A stretch of DNA of 64,000 nucleotides from Zhengella sedimenti (lineage in GTDB: Bacteria > Pseudomonadota > Alphaproteobacteria > Rhizobiales > Rhizobiaceae). The position numbers and the translations under genes were made by a program. The notes below the pieces were generated by a model, which did no database searches, was not told the origin of the DNA, and saw nothing but the letters and a program-made list of their open reading frames with translations. Shown here piece by piece: positions 16,039 to 24,452 of the stretch. The stretch covers positions 1 through 64,000 of the forward strand of contig NZ_JBKFFP010000009.1 in assembly GCF_046506625.1 (NCBI RefSeq). Reading direction: 5' to 3'. Within the stretch, counting starts at the first letter, position 1, and each line of letters opens with the position of its first letter.

Positions 16039-18873
16039 TCAGAGAACGAAATCGCCCCCGTCGATGCCAAGCCCCGTTCCGAGGAGTTCGATGCGGAAGT
16101 CGGCAGAACCATCACCGTCGACATCGCCTTCGATGAAGGTCAGCCCGACATTCTCATAGGATCGCAATTCGCCGGCGGTTCCGGAGAAGAAGCGGCCGAC
16201 ATAGCTGAAAGCCTGGTTCCCCGCTGTTCCCGTGTCGGCATCGATCGCCGAAAGATCGATACGGTCGTCCCCATCGGTGAAATCCTGGATGCGGTCCCGG
16301 TCGGCAAACAGCAGGCCGGCATCCGCGACGCTGAAATAGGCAAAGGTGTCGTTGTCGTTGCCGCCATACAGGATGTCACGGCCCGCACGCCCGCGCAGCG
16401 TGTCATTACCGTTGTTGCCGAGCAGGATGTCGCCCCCTGCTCCGCCGTCGAGCAGGTTGACCTGCGCGGAACCAAACAGGCGGTCGTCGAAATTCGAGCC
16501 AACGACGTTCTCGAAGCCGGAAATCGTGTCGCCCGCGGCATAGCCGCCGGCAACCGTATTGCCGCCAAGAAAGACCTGCACCGCGGCCGTGGAGTCCGCA
16601 TAGCTGAGTGTGTCGAAACCGGCCCCGCCCGACATCACGTCCGCGCCCGCGCCGCCGCGGATGATGTCGTTGCCCTCGCCTCCGGTCAGCACGTCGTTGC
16701 CCGCGCCACCATACAGGCTGTCGTTGGAACGGCCACCAAGGAGGACATCCGCGCTTTCGTCGCCGACGAGAACCTGGGGGACCAGAAGTCCGACAAACAG
16801 CGGACCGTCATCGCTGCCGCCGGCCGTGCCGGCCTCGTTGTCCCTGATCGTCAAGGTGGACGTCATGGTCGACTGGCCATTGCTGAAGACCGCGCCGGTC
16901 AGATTTGAGAATTCGACCGAGAATGTCTCATCGCCCTCGACGAGCGTGTCGCCATAGACCCGGATCTGGACGAAACCCGTCCTCTCCCCGGCGTTGATGG
17001 TCAGGGTGCCGGATTCCGTCGCGAAATCCGTACCGGCCGTCGCCGTGCCTGCCACGGTCGTGAAATCCATCGTCACGGTCGTTGCGGCGGGCTCCGACAG
17101 GAGCACATAGGCATAGACATAGACGGAGGAACCGCCCTCGTTCGCGGCCGACCCGACGATCGAAACGTTCACTGACGGCCCGATGGACGGGCCTTCGACT
17201 GGGTCGGCCTGAAGGCCGGTGCCACCGACGAGGTCCGTGGCCCCGGTGTCGTTGTCGAGGATCTGGACTTCTGCTTCGATTGCAGGGCTGCCGCCCGGAA
17301 GTTCGGCGTTCGTGACATCGAGAATGACCACACGCGCGGTCTCGTTGCCTTCGATCAGCGTATCGCCATACACGGTAACATTGATGTAGGTCGACTGCGC
17401 GCCGGCAGGGATAGTTGCCGTACCCGATGTCTGGAAGTAGTCGCCGCTGCCGTGGGACGCCGAACCGTCCTGCACGATGTAGGTGAATGTCACCGGTCCG
17501 AGCGCCGGCCGGTCAAGCGTCACGAGCACGCGTGCGGTGCCGGAGCCGCTGTCGCCTTCAACAAAGGCGACATCATGGGCTGTGAGCGTCGGCAGAATGC
17601 CCGGCTCCGATTGGGCCGGGGCGAGATCGGCGGCGAAATCGCCGATTTCGCCTGTTTCACCGGAGGGTATGCCGTCATCGCTGAGAATCGTTCCGGTCGC
17701 GATCAGCGCCGGCGCATTGTCGCTCATCACCGCATTGTCGACATCCCAGATGACAAGCTGGAAATCCTCGTCCCCCTCGATCCGGTTGTCACCGTAAACG
17801 GTCACGGCAACATAGCCGGACTGGCTTCCGGCCGGGATGACAAGGGTTCCGGCGGTGGAAAAGAAATCGTCCTGTTCGCTCCAGGCGGTGTGGTCCTGGG
17901 TATAGTAGCGGATCGTGACATCGCTCGTCGCCGGGCGGTCAAGCGACACGAGGAAGCGGGCGGACGTGGACCCCGAACTGCCCTCGATGACGCTGACGTC
18001 GCGGACATTGACCGTCGGCACCGTCCCGGAATCCTGGTCCGGTGCCGCCAGGCCGATACCCACAGGGCCCGTACCACCCGGTCCGGACACCGGCCCCCCG
18101 TCGTCATCGATGATGGTCGCCGTTGCAACAAGCGCTGGTGCCTCGCCCTCGAGGACCGCGTTCGAGGCGTCGAAGATGACAAGCTGGAACGCCTCGTCGC
18201 CCTCAATGGCATTGTCGCCATACACGGTGGCACGCACCCAGGTGCTTTGCTGGCCGGCCGGAATGGTCACCGTGCCGGTACTCTGGAAATAATCACCCAA
18301 TTGTTCAGACGCCGATCCGTCCTGCATGTAGTAGGAAATCGTCACGTCGCTGGTTGCCGGGCGATCGAGCGTAATCAGGAAGTAAGCGTATTCCGAACCC
18401 GAATCGCCTTCGATGATCGAGGTTCCGTAGACACGGACCGTCGGCTCGGTCGGTGAAACCAGGGCCGGTTCCGCCACTTCCGCTGCCGGACCGCCGACGC
18501 CGCCGGGCGCGTCCGGCACGGCGTCGTCATTGTCCCGGATGACTCCCGTGGCGACCAGGGCCGGCGCATCGTTGGTCAGGCTGGCGTTCTGGCCGGCCAG
18601 CACGACAAGCTGGAAGTATTCGTTTCCCTCGATCTGCTGGTCGCCATAGACCGTGATTCGAACGGTCGCGGATGTCTGGCCGGCAGGAATGAAACCTGTG
18701 CCATTGGTCTGGAAAAAGTCGCCATTGGCACTCGAAGCCGTGCCATCCTGGGTATAATAATAGAAATATGTATCCGCGGTGACAGCCGCATCGGCGTAGA
18801 CGACAAATTCAATATACTGGCTTCCGCTGTCACCTTCGATTATCGCATAATTGTTGATATTGATGACAGCCAT
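16039..18873 (-). CDS. Calx-beta / RTX repeat protein, type I secretion substrate
   Basis: This 944-aa extracellular protein has no N-terminal signal peptide. About 700 residues hold five tandem Calx-beta domains of ~135 aa, each starting with an (I/V)EG.SGS-like motif (the fifth diverges to NEGGSS) and ending near a DND/DDG motif; these bind Ca2+ in adhesins. RTX nonapeptide repeats follow (GGAGNDVLTGGEGND and similar, ~700-860). The C-terminal M10/serralysin-like block (FTDGDDRIDLS, FRIELLG) is typical of type I secretion targets. GGAGCAAC precedes ATG 18873. No ABC transporter, HlyD or TolC gene is nearby, so secretion must use proteins encoded elsewhere. Probable adhesin or matrix protein. 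Confidence 0.88.
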   Translation of the reverse strand: MAVININNYAIIEGDSGSQYIEFVVYADAAVTADTYFYYYTQDGTASSANGDFFQTNGTGFIPAGQTSATVRITVYGDQQIEGNEYFQLVVLAGQNASLTNDAPALVATGVIRDNDDAVPDAPGGVGGPAAEVAEPALVSPTEPTVRVYGTSIIEGDSGSEYAYFLITLDRPATSDVTISYYMQDGSASEQLGDYFQSTGTVTIPAGQQSTWVRATVYGDNAIEGDEAFQLVIFDASNAVLEGEAPALVATATIIDDDGGPVSGPGGTGPVGIGLAAPDQDSGTVPTVNVRDVSVIEGSSGSTSARFLVSLDRPATSDVTIRYYTQDHTAWSEQDDFFSTAGTLVIPAGSQSGYVAVTVYGDNRIEGDEDFQLVIWDVDNAVMSDNAPALIATGTILSDDGIPSGETGEIGDFAADLAPAQSEPGILPTLTAHDVAFVEGDSGSGTARVLVTLDRPALGPVTFTYIVQDGSASHGSGDYFQTSGTATIPAGAQSTYINVTVYGDTLIEGNETARVVILDVTNAELPGGSPAIEAEVQILDNDTGATDLVGGTGLQADPVEGPSIGPSVNVSIVGSAANEGGSSVYVYAYVLLSEPAATTVTMDFTTVAGTATAGTDFATESGTLTINAGERTGFVQIRVYGDTLVEGDETFSVEFSNLTGAVFSNGQSTMTSTLTIRDNEAGTAGGSDDGPLFVGLLVPQVLVGDESADVLLGGRSNDSLYGGAGNDVLTGGEGNDIIRGGAGADVMSGGAGFDTLSYADSTAAVQVFLGGNTVAGGYAAGDTISGFENVVGSNFDDRLFGSAQVNLLDGGAGGDILLGNNGNDTLRGRAGRDILYGGNDNDTFAYFSVADAGLLFADRDRIQDFTDGDDRIDLSAIDADTGTAGNQAFSYVGRFFSGTAGELRSYENVGLTFIEGDVDGDGSADFRIELLGTGLGIDGGDFVL

Positions 18874-19017
18874 TCGTGTTGCTCCAATTGAAATAACGAG
18901 GAGCCATTAAGCAGATAATTTACTGATATACAATGCGTGATCCATCTCAGGATCGATCGCCATCATGCTGCCCGAACAGATCGGTTCTTGCCTGAATCGT
19001 ACCGGTGCCGGACCCTC

Positions 19018-19042
19018 AACCGGCACGTTGCCCGTGCCGGTT
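19018..19042. terminator. Perfect 10-bp inverted repeat downstream of the acyl-CoA dehydrogenase
   Basis: AACCGGCACG (19018-19027) and CGTGCCGGTT (19033-19042) form a hairpin with a 5-nt loop, 72 bp past the 3' end of the minus-strand acyl-CoA dehydrogenase. Downstream T-richness on the minus strand is poor, so termination is likely but unproved. The rest of the gap up to the Calx-beta gene shows nothing else. Confidence 0.45.
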
Positions 19043-19113
19043 TGCGTTGGCGACCGGCAATCGCTCCGCACCACCGGATGCCACGGCGCGGCGCATCTGG
19101 CATTTGCCGGCGT

Positions 19114-20307
19114 CTACCCTTGGGCATTCTTCCACTGGCGCTTGATCCGCTTGGCCAGGCTCCATTTGTGGACTTCGGTCGGGCCGTCATAGATGCGAAA
19201 GGCGCGCACCTCGCGGAAGACCTGCTCGACGATGGTGTCGCCGGAGACACCGGTGCCACCCATCACCTGGACACAGCGGTCCGCGATGCGCATCAGGGCC
19301 TCGCTGACGGCCACCTTCGCCATCGAGCTTTCCTCGGTTCCCGACCGCCCCTCGTCGAGGACGCCGGCGCACCAATCGACCATCAAGGCGGCCTGCTGAA
19401 GATCGATCCGGTTTTCCGCCAGCATGAAGCCGACACCCTCGTGATCGATCAGGGCCTTGCCGAAGGCAGTACGCCGGTTGGCGTAATCAACGGCGATTTC
19501 CTGGGCGCGAATGCAGGCACCCAGCCACCGCATGCAATGGGACAGTCTTGCCGGGGCAAGCCGTATCTGGGCATATTTGAAGCCCTCGCCCGCCTCGCCC
19601 AGCATCTGGTCCGCCGGCACGCGAAGATTGTCGATCTCGATGACCGCATGCCCGCCGGGCATCGAACTGTCGATCGTCTGCGGGACGCGGGTGATCCTGA
19701 TGGCGGGATCCGGCAGGTCGACCAGGAACATGCAGGCCCCCTCTTCGGCCCTGGCCATGACAATGCCGACGGCGGCCCCTTGCGCGCCGGTGATGAACGC
19801 CTTGTGGCCATTGATGACCCAATGGTTGCCGTCCTGCCTGCAGGTGGTCAGCATCATGGAAGGATCGGAGCCCGCGCCATCCATGGATGCGGGCTCGGTC
19901 ATGAAGAAGGCCGAGCGCGCGGTCCCTTCCACGAGCGGTTCAAGGAAGCGCTTCTGCAGGTCGGGCGAGCCGACCTTGCCGAGCAGGAACATGTTCCCTT
20001 CGTCCGGCGCGCCCGTGTTGCAGGCAAGCGGACCGAGCGGGGACAGGCCCGAACGGATCAGGACCGCTGCCGTTTCCCTTTGCGAAAGATGGCTGCCGTC
20101 CGCCAGGATGTGGGGCGTGAGGACGCCTGCGGCCCGGGCCTTTTCCCGCATCTCGGCGACGAGTTCATCCGTCGGGCAATCGTGGTGGTCGCGGCGCGCG
20201 TCCTGCTCATAGGGGATCACGACGCTGCGGATAAAGGCTTCAACACGATCCGCGATTTCTGCCGATCGTTCAGTTGGCGCTGGTAACACGGATAGCACTC
20301 CGGACAT
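19114..20307 (-). CDS. Acyl-CoA dehydrogenase, ACAD10/11-like
   Basis: This FAD-dependent enzyme catalyses alpha,beta-desaturation of an acyl-CoA, passing electrons to ETF. The 397-aa protein has the full three-domain fold: FMTEPASMDGAGSDPS (FAD/substrate loop, ~135), VINGHKAFITGA, RRTAFGKALIDHEG, MGGTGVSGDT and the C-terminal RIYDGPTEVHKW. The catalytic base position carries Asp (YDGP) rather than the Glu of medium-chain enzymes, as seen in the ACAD10/11-like clade. ATG 20307 is used; GTG 20328 is possible. It stands alone, so the substrate cannot be read from context. Confidence 0.88.
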   Translation of the reverse strand: MSGVLSVLPAPTERSAEIADRVEAFIRSVVIPYEQDARRDHHDCPTDELVAEMREKARAAGVLTPHILADGSHLSQRETAAVLIRSGLSPLGPLACNTGAPDEGNMFLLGKVGSPDLQKRFLEPLVEGTARSAFFMTEPASMDGAGSDPSMMLTTCRQDGNHWVINGHKAFITGAQGAAVGIVMARAEEGACMFLVDLPDPAIRITRVPQTIDSSMPGGHAVIEIDNLRVPADQMLGEAGEGFKYAQIRLAPARLSHCMRWLGACIRAQEIAVDYANRRTAFGKALIDHEGVGFMLAENRIDLQQAALMVDWCAGVLDEGRSGTEESSMAKVAVSEALMRIADRCVQVMGGTGVSGDTIVEQVFREVRAFRIYDGPTEVHKWSLAKRIKRQWKNAQG

Positions 20308-20489
20308 GAGGTTTGCTGGCACGGGCACGGCGTATCACCGTGTCACGGTGAATTACTGGCACAGCGGCGAGCACGATGAAAGGCCGCCGCGCAACACGGG
20401 CGCATTGGAAACCGGGGTCCGGCGGGGGTTCGCGGTGCGATACCCGCTTGAGCGAAACCGTTTTCATGGACCCTGCGCAAGGCACCGGG

Positions 20490-21290
20490 CTACAGTTGAT
20501 ATGTCCATACCCGGAATGATTTCAGGACGTGCGGTCCGAAGGAATTGATCAGCGGAACGTCGGCGGCGTCACGGCCGCGTGCGATGACGATCCTGCCGAT
20601 CCGCGGCGTGTTGTTGCGTGGATCGAACGTGTACCATCCGTCATCGAGAAAGACCTCGATCCAGGCACTGAAATCCATCGGGTCGATGACCGGAACGCCG
20701 ATGTCGCCGAGATAGCCGTTGACGTAACGCGCCGGAATATTGAGGCAGCGGCACAGGGCCACGGCGAGATGGGCGAAGTCGCGGCAGACGCCAACCCGTT
20801 CCTCGTAGGCTTCGAATGCTGTCCGCGTTGCCCGGGCCTTCATGTAGTCGAAGCGGATGTGGCCGTGGACAAAATCGCAGATGGCCTGGACACGCGCCCA
20901 TCCCGGTTCGACGGGGCCGAAGCGGTCCCAGGCGATCTGGCTCAGCCGGTCCGTTTCGCAGTACCGGCTGCCCATGAGGAAGCCGAGCGTGTCGTCGGGC
21001 AGCGCCCATACCGGAACCTCGCTGGCGCCGGGCACGATCCTGTCCGGCCTGCCATCGTCCTCGATGGTGGCATCGCCCCACATCATGAAGTCGCCGGCAG
21101 GCGCGGTCAGCCGCCGGCAGCGATTGCCGAACAGGTCATGATACGTCGAAACCGGAACGTCAGGCCGTGTGAAGGTGGTTTCGGGAACCCGGAGATCATC
21201 GGCGCGATCGTCATGGACCGAAAGCAGGCAGACCAGGGCGGTCGGTTGCGCGAATGTGAGTTCTATCTCGTAGCCGTAGCGGATCAGCAT
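20490..21290 (-). CDS. Transglutaminase-like cysteine protease-fold protein
   Basis: This 266-aa cytoplasmic protein has an N-terminal beta-rich domain (1-~125) and a C-terminal transglutaminase core. The nucleophile Cys is in GVCRDFAHLA. In the strand where the catalytic His normally sits the sequence reads DFSAWIEVF, with Ser at the usual His position; the Asp is in WYTFDPRNN. A conserved C-terminal IARGRDAADVPLINSFG block follows. From memory the Ser variant is common in this bacterial subfamily, so catalysis may use another base or be absent. It is the last gene of a run of small minus-strand genes starting at 22587. Confidence 0.82.
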   Translation of the reverse strand: MLIRYGYEIELTFAQPTALVCLLSVHDDRADDLRVPETTFTRPDVPVSTYHDLFGNRCRRLTAPAGDFMMWGDATIEDDGRPDRIVPGASEVPVWALPDDTLGFLMGSRYCETDRLSQIAWDRFGPVEPGWARVQAICDFVHGHIRFDYMKARATRTAFEAYEERVGVCRDFAHLAVALCRCLNIPARYVNGYLGDIGVPVIDPMDFSAWIEVFLDDGWYTFDPRNNTPRIGRIVIARGRDAADVPLINSFGPHVLKSFRVWTYQL

Positions 21291-21300
21291 TCGCCCAGCG

Positions 21301-21564
21301 TCACCGAAAATCGCCGGGCGTCAAGGTGTAGGAGGTCTGATGCCTGTGGGAATAGGCTTCGCGCGCGACATCGTGGATCGAGGCGCATGCCGCATCGAAA
21401 GCCTCAACGATGAGCGCCTCGGATACGTTCGCAGCGCCCGGCCGGACCAGCGCCGCCGTTTCGACGAAGAACGGCACTTCCAACATGCCGTCATGGCCGA
21501 CGAAACGAACGGCATTGCGCGCCTGGTCGAAGCTGCGGCTGCGGTTGGGAAATTGCAGGGTCAT
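21301..21564 (-). CDS. DUF1488 family small protein
   Basis: This 87-aa protein matches the DUF1488 pattern by eye: FPN.SRS.D, VRFVGHDG..EVPFFVE near residues 20-36, a central EA...FDA segment and a C-terminal IHDVA...Y. The family is common in rhizobia and has no established function. It is 10 bp upstream of the transglutaminase-like gene and 5 bp downstream of the 102-aa gene, so it is clearly in the same operon. Confidence 0.75.
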   Translation of the reverse strand: MTLQFPNRSRSFDQARNAVRFVGHDGMLEVPFFVETAALVRPGAANVSEALIVEAFDAACASIHDVAREAYSHRHQTSYTLTPGDFR

Positions 21565-21569
21565 GTCAA

Positions 21570-21878
21570 TCAGTCCCTCCTTGCCACCGAGGCGGAGCCC
21601 GCGGGAACCGCGAGAGCGAGCCGATCCTGCCGGACCACGGCTTTTCCGAGATTGAGGGCGAGCATGCCGGCTGTCGCGGCCGAACGGCTCAGTCCGGTCA
21701 GGATCTCGCCGCCCGCACGCGCCGGGATACCGGAGAACACATGATAGACCGTCCAGGACCGATCCGTCTCGATGCGGCGGCCATATTGTTCAAGATGGAA
21801 TCTGCTCTCGCGTGGGCGGACCTCGTTGTCCCGGAAAGGGTTGCGAAGGAAATCCCTCAGCATTCTGGCAATATTCAT
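21570..21878 (-). CDS. Conserved-looking small protein, unknown function
   Basis: This 102-aa product is basic at the N-terminus (MLRDFLRNPFRD..EVRPRESRFHLEQYGRRI). It has a central aromatic WTVYHVFSGIPA motif and a C-terminal Ala/Leu-rich segment that could be amphipathic. I do not recognise it. Its ATG overlaps the stop of the upstream 80-aa gene by 4 bp (ATGA), which supports both starts and co-translation. Confidence 0.6.
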   Translation of the reverse strand: MNIARMLRDFLRNPFRDNEVRPRESRFHLEQYGRRIETDRSWTVYHVFSGIPARAGGEILTGLSRSAATAGMLALNLGKAVVRQDRLALAVPAGSASVARRD

Positions 21879-22117
21879 GGGTCCGTCTTTCTGATTCTCA
21901 TGGTCTCACCGTCGAGTTCGCCCGAATAGAGCGTCCTTCCGGATTCATCGGTGATCGTCACGGCATCGGGTTGCTGGGGCATGTCAAGCGTTCGCAGGAG
22001 ATTACGGGCCGCCTCGATCGCGCCATCGATATCCGCGACGTCCACGGTTTCGCGTCCGACAACGGCATGCGCATCATCAGCGGCGCGTGTACGGTAGAAG
22101 TCGACAAGAACCCTCAT
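21875..22117 (-). CDS. Small acidic protein, unknown function
   Basis: This 80-aa protein from ATG 22117 begins MRVLVDFYRTRAAD. An alpha/beta pattern follows: DIDGAIEAARNLLRTL helix, then VTITDESGRTLYSGEL strands. The in-frame extension to 22216 overlaps the neighbouring small gene and looks non-coding. No family is assigned. It is followed with a 4-bp overlap by the 102-aa gene. Confidence 0.6.
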   Translation of the reverse strand: MRVLVDFYRTRAADDAHAVVGRETVDVADIDGAIEAARNLLRTLDMPQQPDAVTITDESGRTLYSGELDGETMRIRKTDP

Positions 22118-22154
22118 CGTGCGTGTCCCCGGCTGGCCTGGCGCGCAGCGGCGC

Positions 22155-22298
22155 TCAAGGCTTCTTCTTGCCTTTCGGGGCAAGGCCGTTCGAGGCAAGC
22201 TTGATCTGGTTGCCAAATGTGGCTTCCGGTGCCTGGGGCGCCTTTTGCTGCTTCGGCTTCCTGATCTCCCGGTTGCTTCGCTTCTGTCCCTTAGCCAT
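22155..22298 (-). CDS. 47-aa lysine-rich basic protein
   Basis: This short frame encodes MAKGQKRSNREIRKPKQQK, then APQAPEATFGNQIKLASNGLAPKGKKKP. It is highly basic (about 11 Lys and 3 Arg), has no membrane segment, and looks like the small MAKGQ.RSNRE.KKPK proteins common in Rhizobiales, by recollection. Its ATG lies inside the last codons of the 98-aa gene (8-bp overlap), implying coupling. Function unknown; nucleic acid binding is only a guess from charge. Confidence 0.6.
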   Translation of the reverse strand: MAKGQKRSNREIRKPKQQKAPQAPEATFGNQIKLASNGLAPKGKKKP

Positions 22299-22587
22299 GA
22301 CCGAACGTCCTTTCCAGCAGGGCCGTGTTCGACCGCGGAACGGTGACTGCCTCGATGTCGTCCTGTGTCGCGACGCGCTCGTGGAGTTCTGCCTCGTTCC
22401 GGATGCGGTATTGCGGAGAGTTGCCTTTCGGAGGAAGCGTGGCGGTGATCTGGAAAACGCCGGCGGGTGATCGGGACCCGGTGAACCGGCCCTTCATCTG
22501 GACGGCCTGCCCGACGGAGAAGAAGTGGGTTGGCGTTTCATGGCGCGACCGGCGCGGATCCGGTTGCCTGATTTTCATGTCTGTCAT
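22291..22587 (-). CDS. Small basic protein, unknown function
   Basis: This 98-aa product starts at ATG 22587 (AAGGA upstream) and is the first gene of the small-gene operon running down to the transglutaminase-like gene. It contains VGQAVQMKGRF, VFQITATLPPKG and YRIRNEAELHERVATQDDIEAV, a beta-rich pattern that could be a small barrel. Unknown family. The longer frame to 22797 lacks a start site and is unlikely to be translated. Confidence 0.6.
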   Translation of the reverse strand: MTDMKIRQPDPRRSRHETPTHFFSVGQAVQMKGRFTGSRSPAGVFQITATLPPKGNSPQYRIRNEAELHERVATQDDIEAVTVPRSNTALLERTFGHG

Positions 22588-23377
22588 GATGGAGTCTGAT
22601 CCTTGTTGATGGCCGTATCGAGGCCGGCGGAAATCACCGGCATCATCTGGCCTGTGTTTGCATTCGTGCCGGCGGCCGGCAATCGGATGAGGAACCGGAT
22701 ACCGTGCCCTCGACGCTGCGAGACCTGTCGCATTATTCCTCGGCGCGACCGACCCGATGTCCTGCGGGATGCAGCCCGATGATGCCGGGCAACACATGGA
22801 TGTGGCCGCAGGATGGTGCGGGTGATGCGCGTTCTTGTGGTCAAGTCATCGCTTGCGAGAGCGCGGCGGTGCGCTCCTGCATTGCAGTGTTCAGCAATGT
22901 AACAATAGTCAAACCGGGGTGTCTTGAGAGACCGGCACCGGGCGGGAGCGAAGATGTGTGGATCCTTGCGCGGCTGTCAGCGCCCGATCCTTGCAGCGAC
23001 AGGAAACGATTTCACAGGGCCTGTCATACAGACGAACCTGATCGCCAGTCGTCCGTGTGACTCATGCCTATATGCAAATAGCGGTTTAAACAAGGCCGGA
23101 CGAAAAAATGTTTGCCGTCCGGCTCCACCGGACGGGCCGGGCAAGCACGCCGGAACACCCGCCGGCGTTTCCGGATGACAGCCCGGGGCGGCGGCGATGC
23201 GCCACTCTCACCGCCTCGACGATCGCCAAACGGCCAGCGTCGGTCCGCTTTCCCGGTGGCAGCGATCGAGGCCGTTTTCAACCGGATGGACGTTCCGGAA
23301 ACAGGGGCCGGAAACATGAAGGTCCACGAAATCATGCCGCAACACCTGCGTGCCCACTTTTGCTGCGCGACAAATTG
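22588..23377. other. PGC left boundary, no gene seen
   Basis: About 790 bp contain no frame with a plausible start and protein-like composition. The short frames here are Cys/Pro/Arg-rich and lack ribosome-binding sites. The region should hold the promoter of the minus-strand small-gene operon and that of bchI. Two overlapping hairpins at 23095-23134 are described separately. Confidence 0.5.
23095..23134 (+). other. Mutually exclusive hairpin pair upstream of bchI
   Basis: GCCGGACG (23095-23102) can pair with CGTCCGGC (23116-23123), and the same middle segment can instead pair with CCGGACG at 23128-23134. Only one hairpin can form at a time. No T-run follows. It lies about 285 bp upstream of bchI. 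Confidence 0.35.
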
Positions 23378-23395
23378 TGTAAACTTGGGTTGACA
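23378..23395 (+). promoter_or_regulatory. PpsR/CrtJ box upstream of bchI
   Basis: TGTAAACTTGGGTTGACA is an exact TGT-N12-ACA match to the PpsR/CrtJ operator, ending 22 bp before the bchI start. Only one box is seen here, whereas crtE and bchC have pairs. The regulator is encoded at 61454-62893. Confidence 0.75.
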
Positions 23396-23417
23396 CACTG
23401 GAGCAAGCGTTGCCGTC

Positions 23418-24452
23418 ATGCCTTCCGTCTTTCCGTTCTCTGCCATCGTCGCCCAGGAGGAAATGAAGACGGCGTTGCTCATGGCCGCCGTCGATCCGAC
23501 ACTCGGCGGCGTGCTGGTCTTCGGCGACCGGGGGACCGGCAAATCGACGACCGTGCGGGCGCTGGCCGAACTTCTGCCGAAGATCGAGACCCGCGATGGC
23601 TGCCGGTTCAACTGCCTTCCCGAAATGCCGCAGACGGCCTGCGAAAACTGCCGCTGCGAGGGGCACGCCAAGCCGCCGCGCGTCGTGAAGATCCGGGCGC
23701 CGATGGTGGACCTGCCGCTCGGCGCAACGGAAGACCGCGTCTGCGGCGCCCTCGACCTCGAAAAGGCCCTGGTCGCCGGCGTCAAGCGGTTCGAGCCCGG
23801 CCTGCTTGCCGCCGCCAATCGCGGCTTTCTCTACATCGACGAGGTCAACCTGCTGGAGGATCATGTCGTCGACCTGCTGCTCGACGCGGCCGCATCCGGC
23901 GTCAACATCGTCGAGCGGGAAGGGCTGAGCATCCGCCACGATGCCCGGTTCGTGCTGGTCGGCAGCGGCAACCCCGAGGAAGGCGACCTCAGGCCGCAGA
24001 TGCTCGACCGGTTCGGCCTTTCGGTCGATGTGAAGACGATTTCCGATCTCGACCAGCGCATCGAGGTGATCCGCAGGCGCGACTCCTACGAGGCGGATCC
24101 GGAAGGCTTTTCAGCACGTTGGCGCAAGCGTGAAGCCGGCGTGCGCAACCGCGTTGTCAGCGCCCGCAAGCTCCTGTCCAAGGTCGAAACGGCCGACGCC
24201 GTCCTGCGCCGCATGTCGGAACTGTGCATGGCGCTCGGCATCGACGGCATGCGGGGCGAACTGACGCTGATGCGCGCGGCGCGGGCGGCAACCGCACTGG
24301 AGGGGCGAACCGAGGTCCGCTGGGAGGATGCGGTCGCGGCCGCGCCCATGGTGCTGCGCCACCGTCTGCGGCGCGATCCGCTCGACGATACCGCCAGCAC
24401 AGTGCGCATCGAACGGGCCATTGCGGCGATGAACGGCGCCGGCCATGGCTGA
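23418..24452 (+). CDS. bchI: Magnesium chelatase subunit I
   Basis: This is the AAA+ ATPase subunit of Mg-chelatase; with BchD and BchH it inserts Mg2+ into protoporphyrin IX. The 344-aa protein has Walker A GDRGTGKST near residue 35, the chelatase Cys insert (CEN..CEG), Walker B LLYIDEVNLLED and the sensor GSGNPEEG. ATG 23418 gives the usual short N-terminus before FPFSAIVAQE; the ribosome-binding site is weak. It overlaps bchD by 8 bp and heads the bchIDO-crtIB block. Confidence 0.96.
   Translation: MPSVFPFSAIVAQEEMKTALLMAAVDPTLGGVLVFGDRGTGKSTTVRALAELLPKIETRDGCRFNCLPEMPQTACENCRCEGHAKPPRVVKIRAPMVDLPLGATEDRVCGALDLEKALVAGVKRFEPGLLAAANRGFLYIDEVNLLEDHVVDLLLDAAASGVNIVEREGLSIRHDARFVLVGSGNPEEGDLRPQMLDRFGLSVDVKTISDLDQRIEVIRRRDSYEADPEGFSARWRKREAGVRNRVVSARKLLSKVETADAVLRRMSELCMALGIDGMRGELTLMRAARAATALEGRTEVRWEDAVAAAPMVLRHRLRRDPLDDTASTVRIERAIAAMNGAGHG

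Noticed and set aside
16039..18873. CRISPR-like or tandem DNA repeats in the Calx-beta gene
   Set aside because: The repeated stretches are coding repeats of ~135-residue domains with diverged sequence, not short identical repeats with spacers.
22704..23060. A 118-aa plus-strand frame in the PGC boundary
   Set aside because: It has no ribosome-binding site, Cys/Pro/Arg-rich composition and overlaps the minus-strand upstream region.
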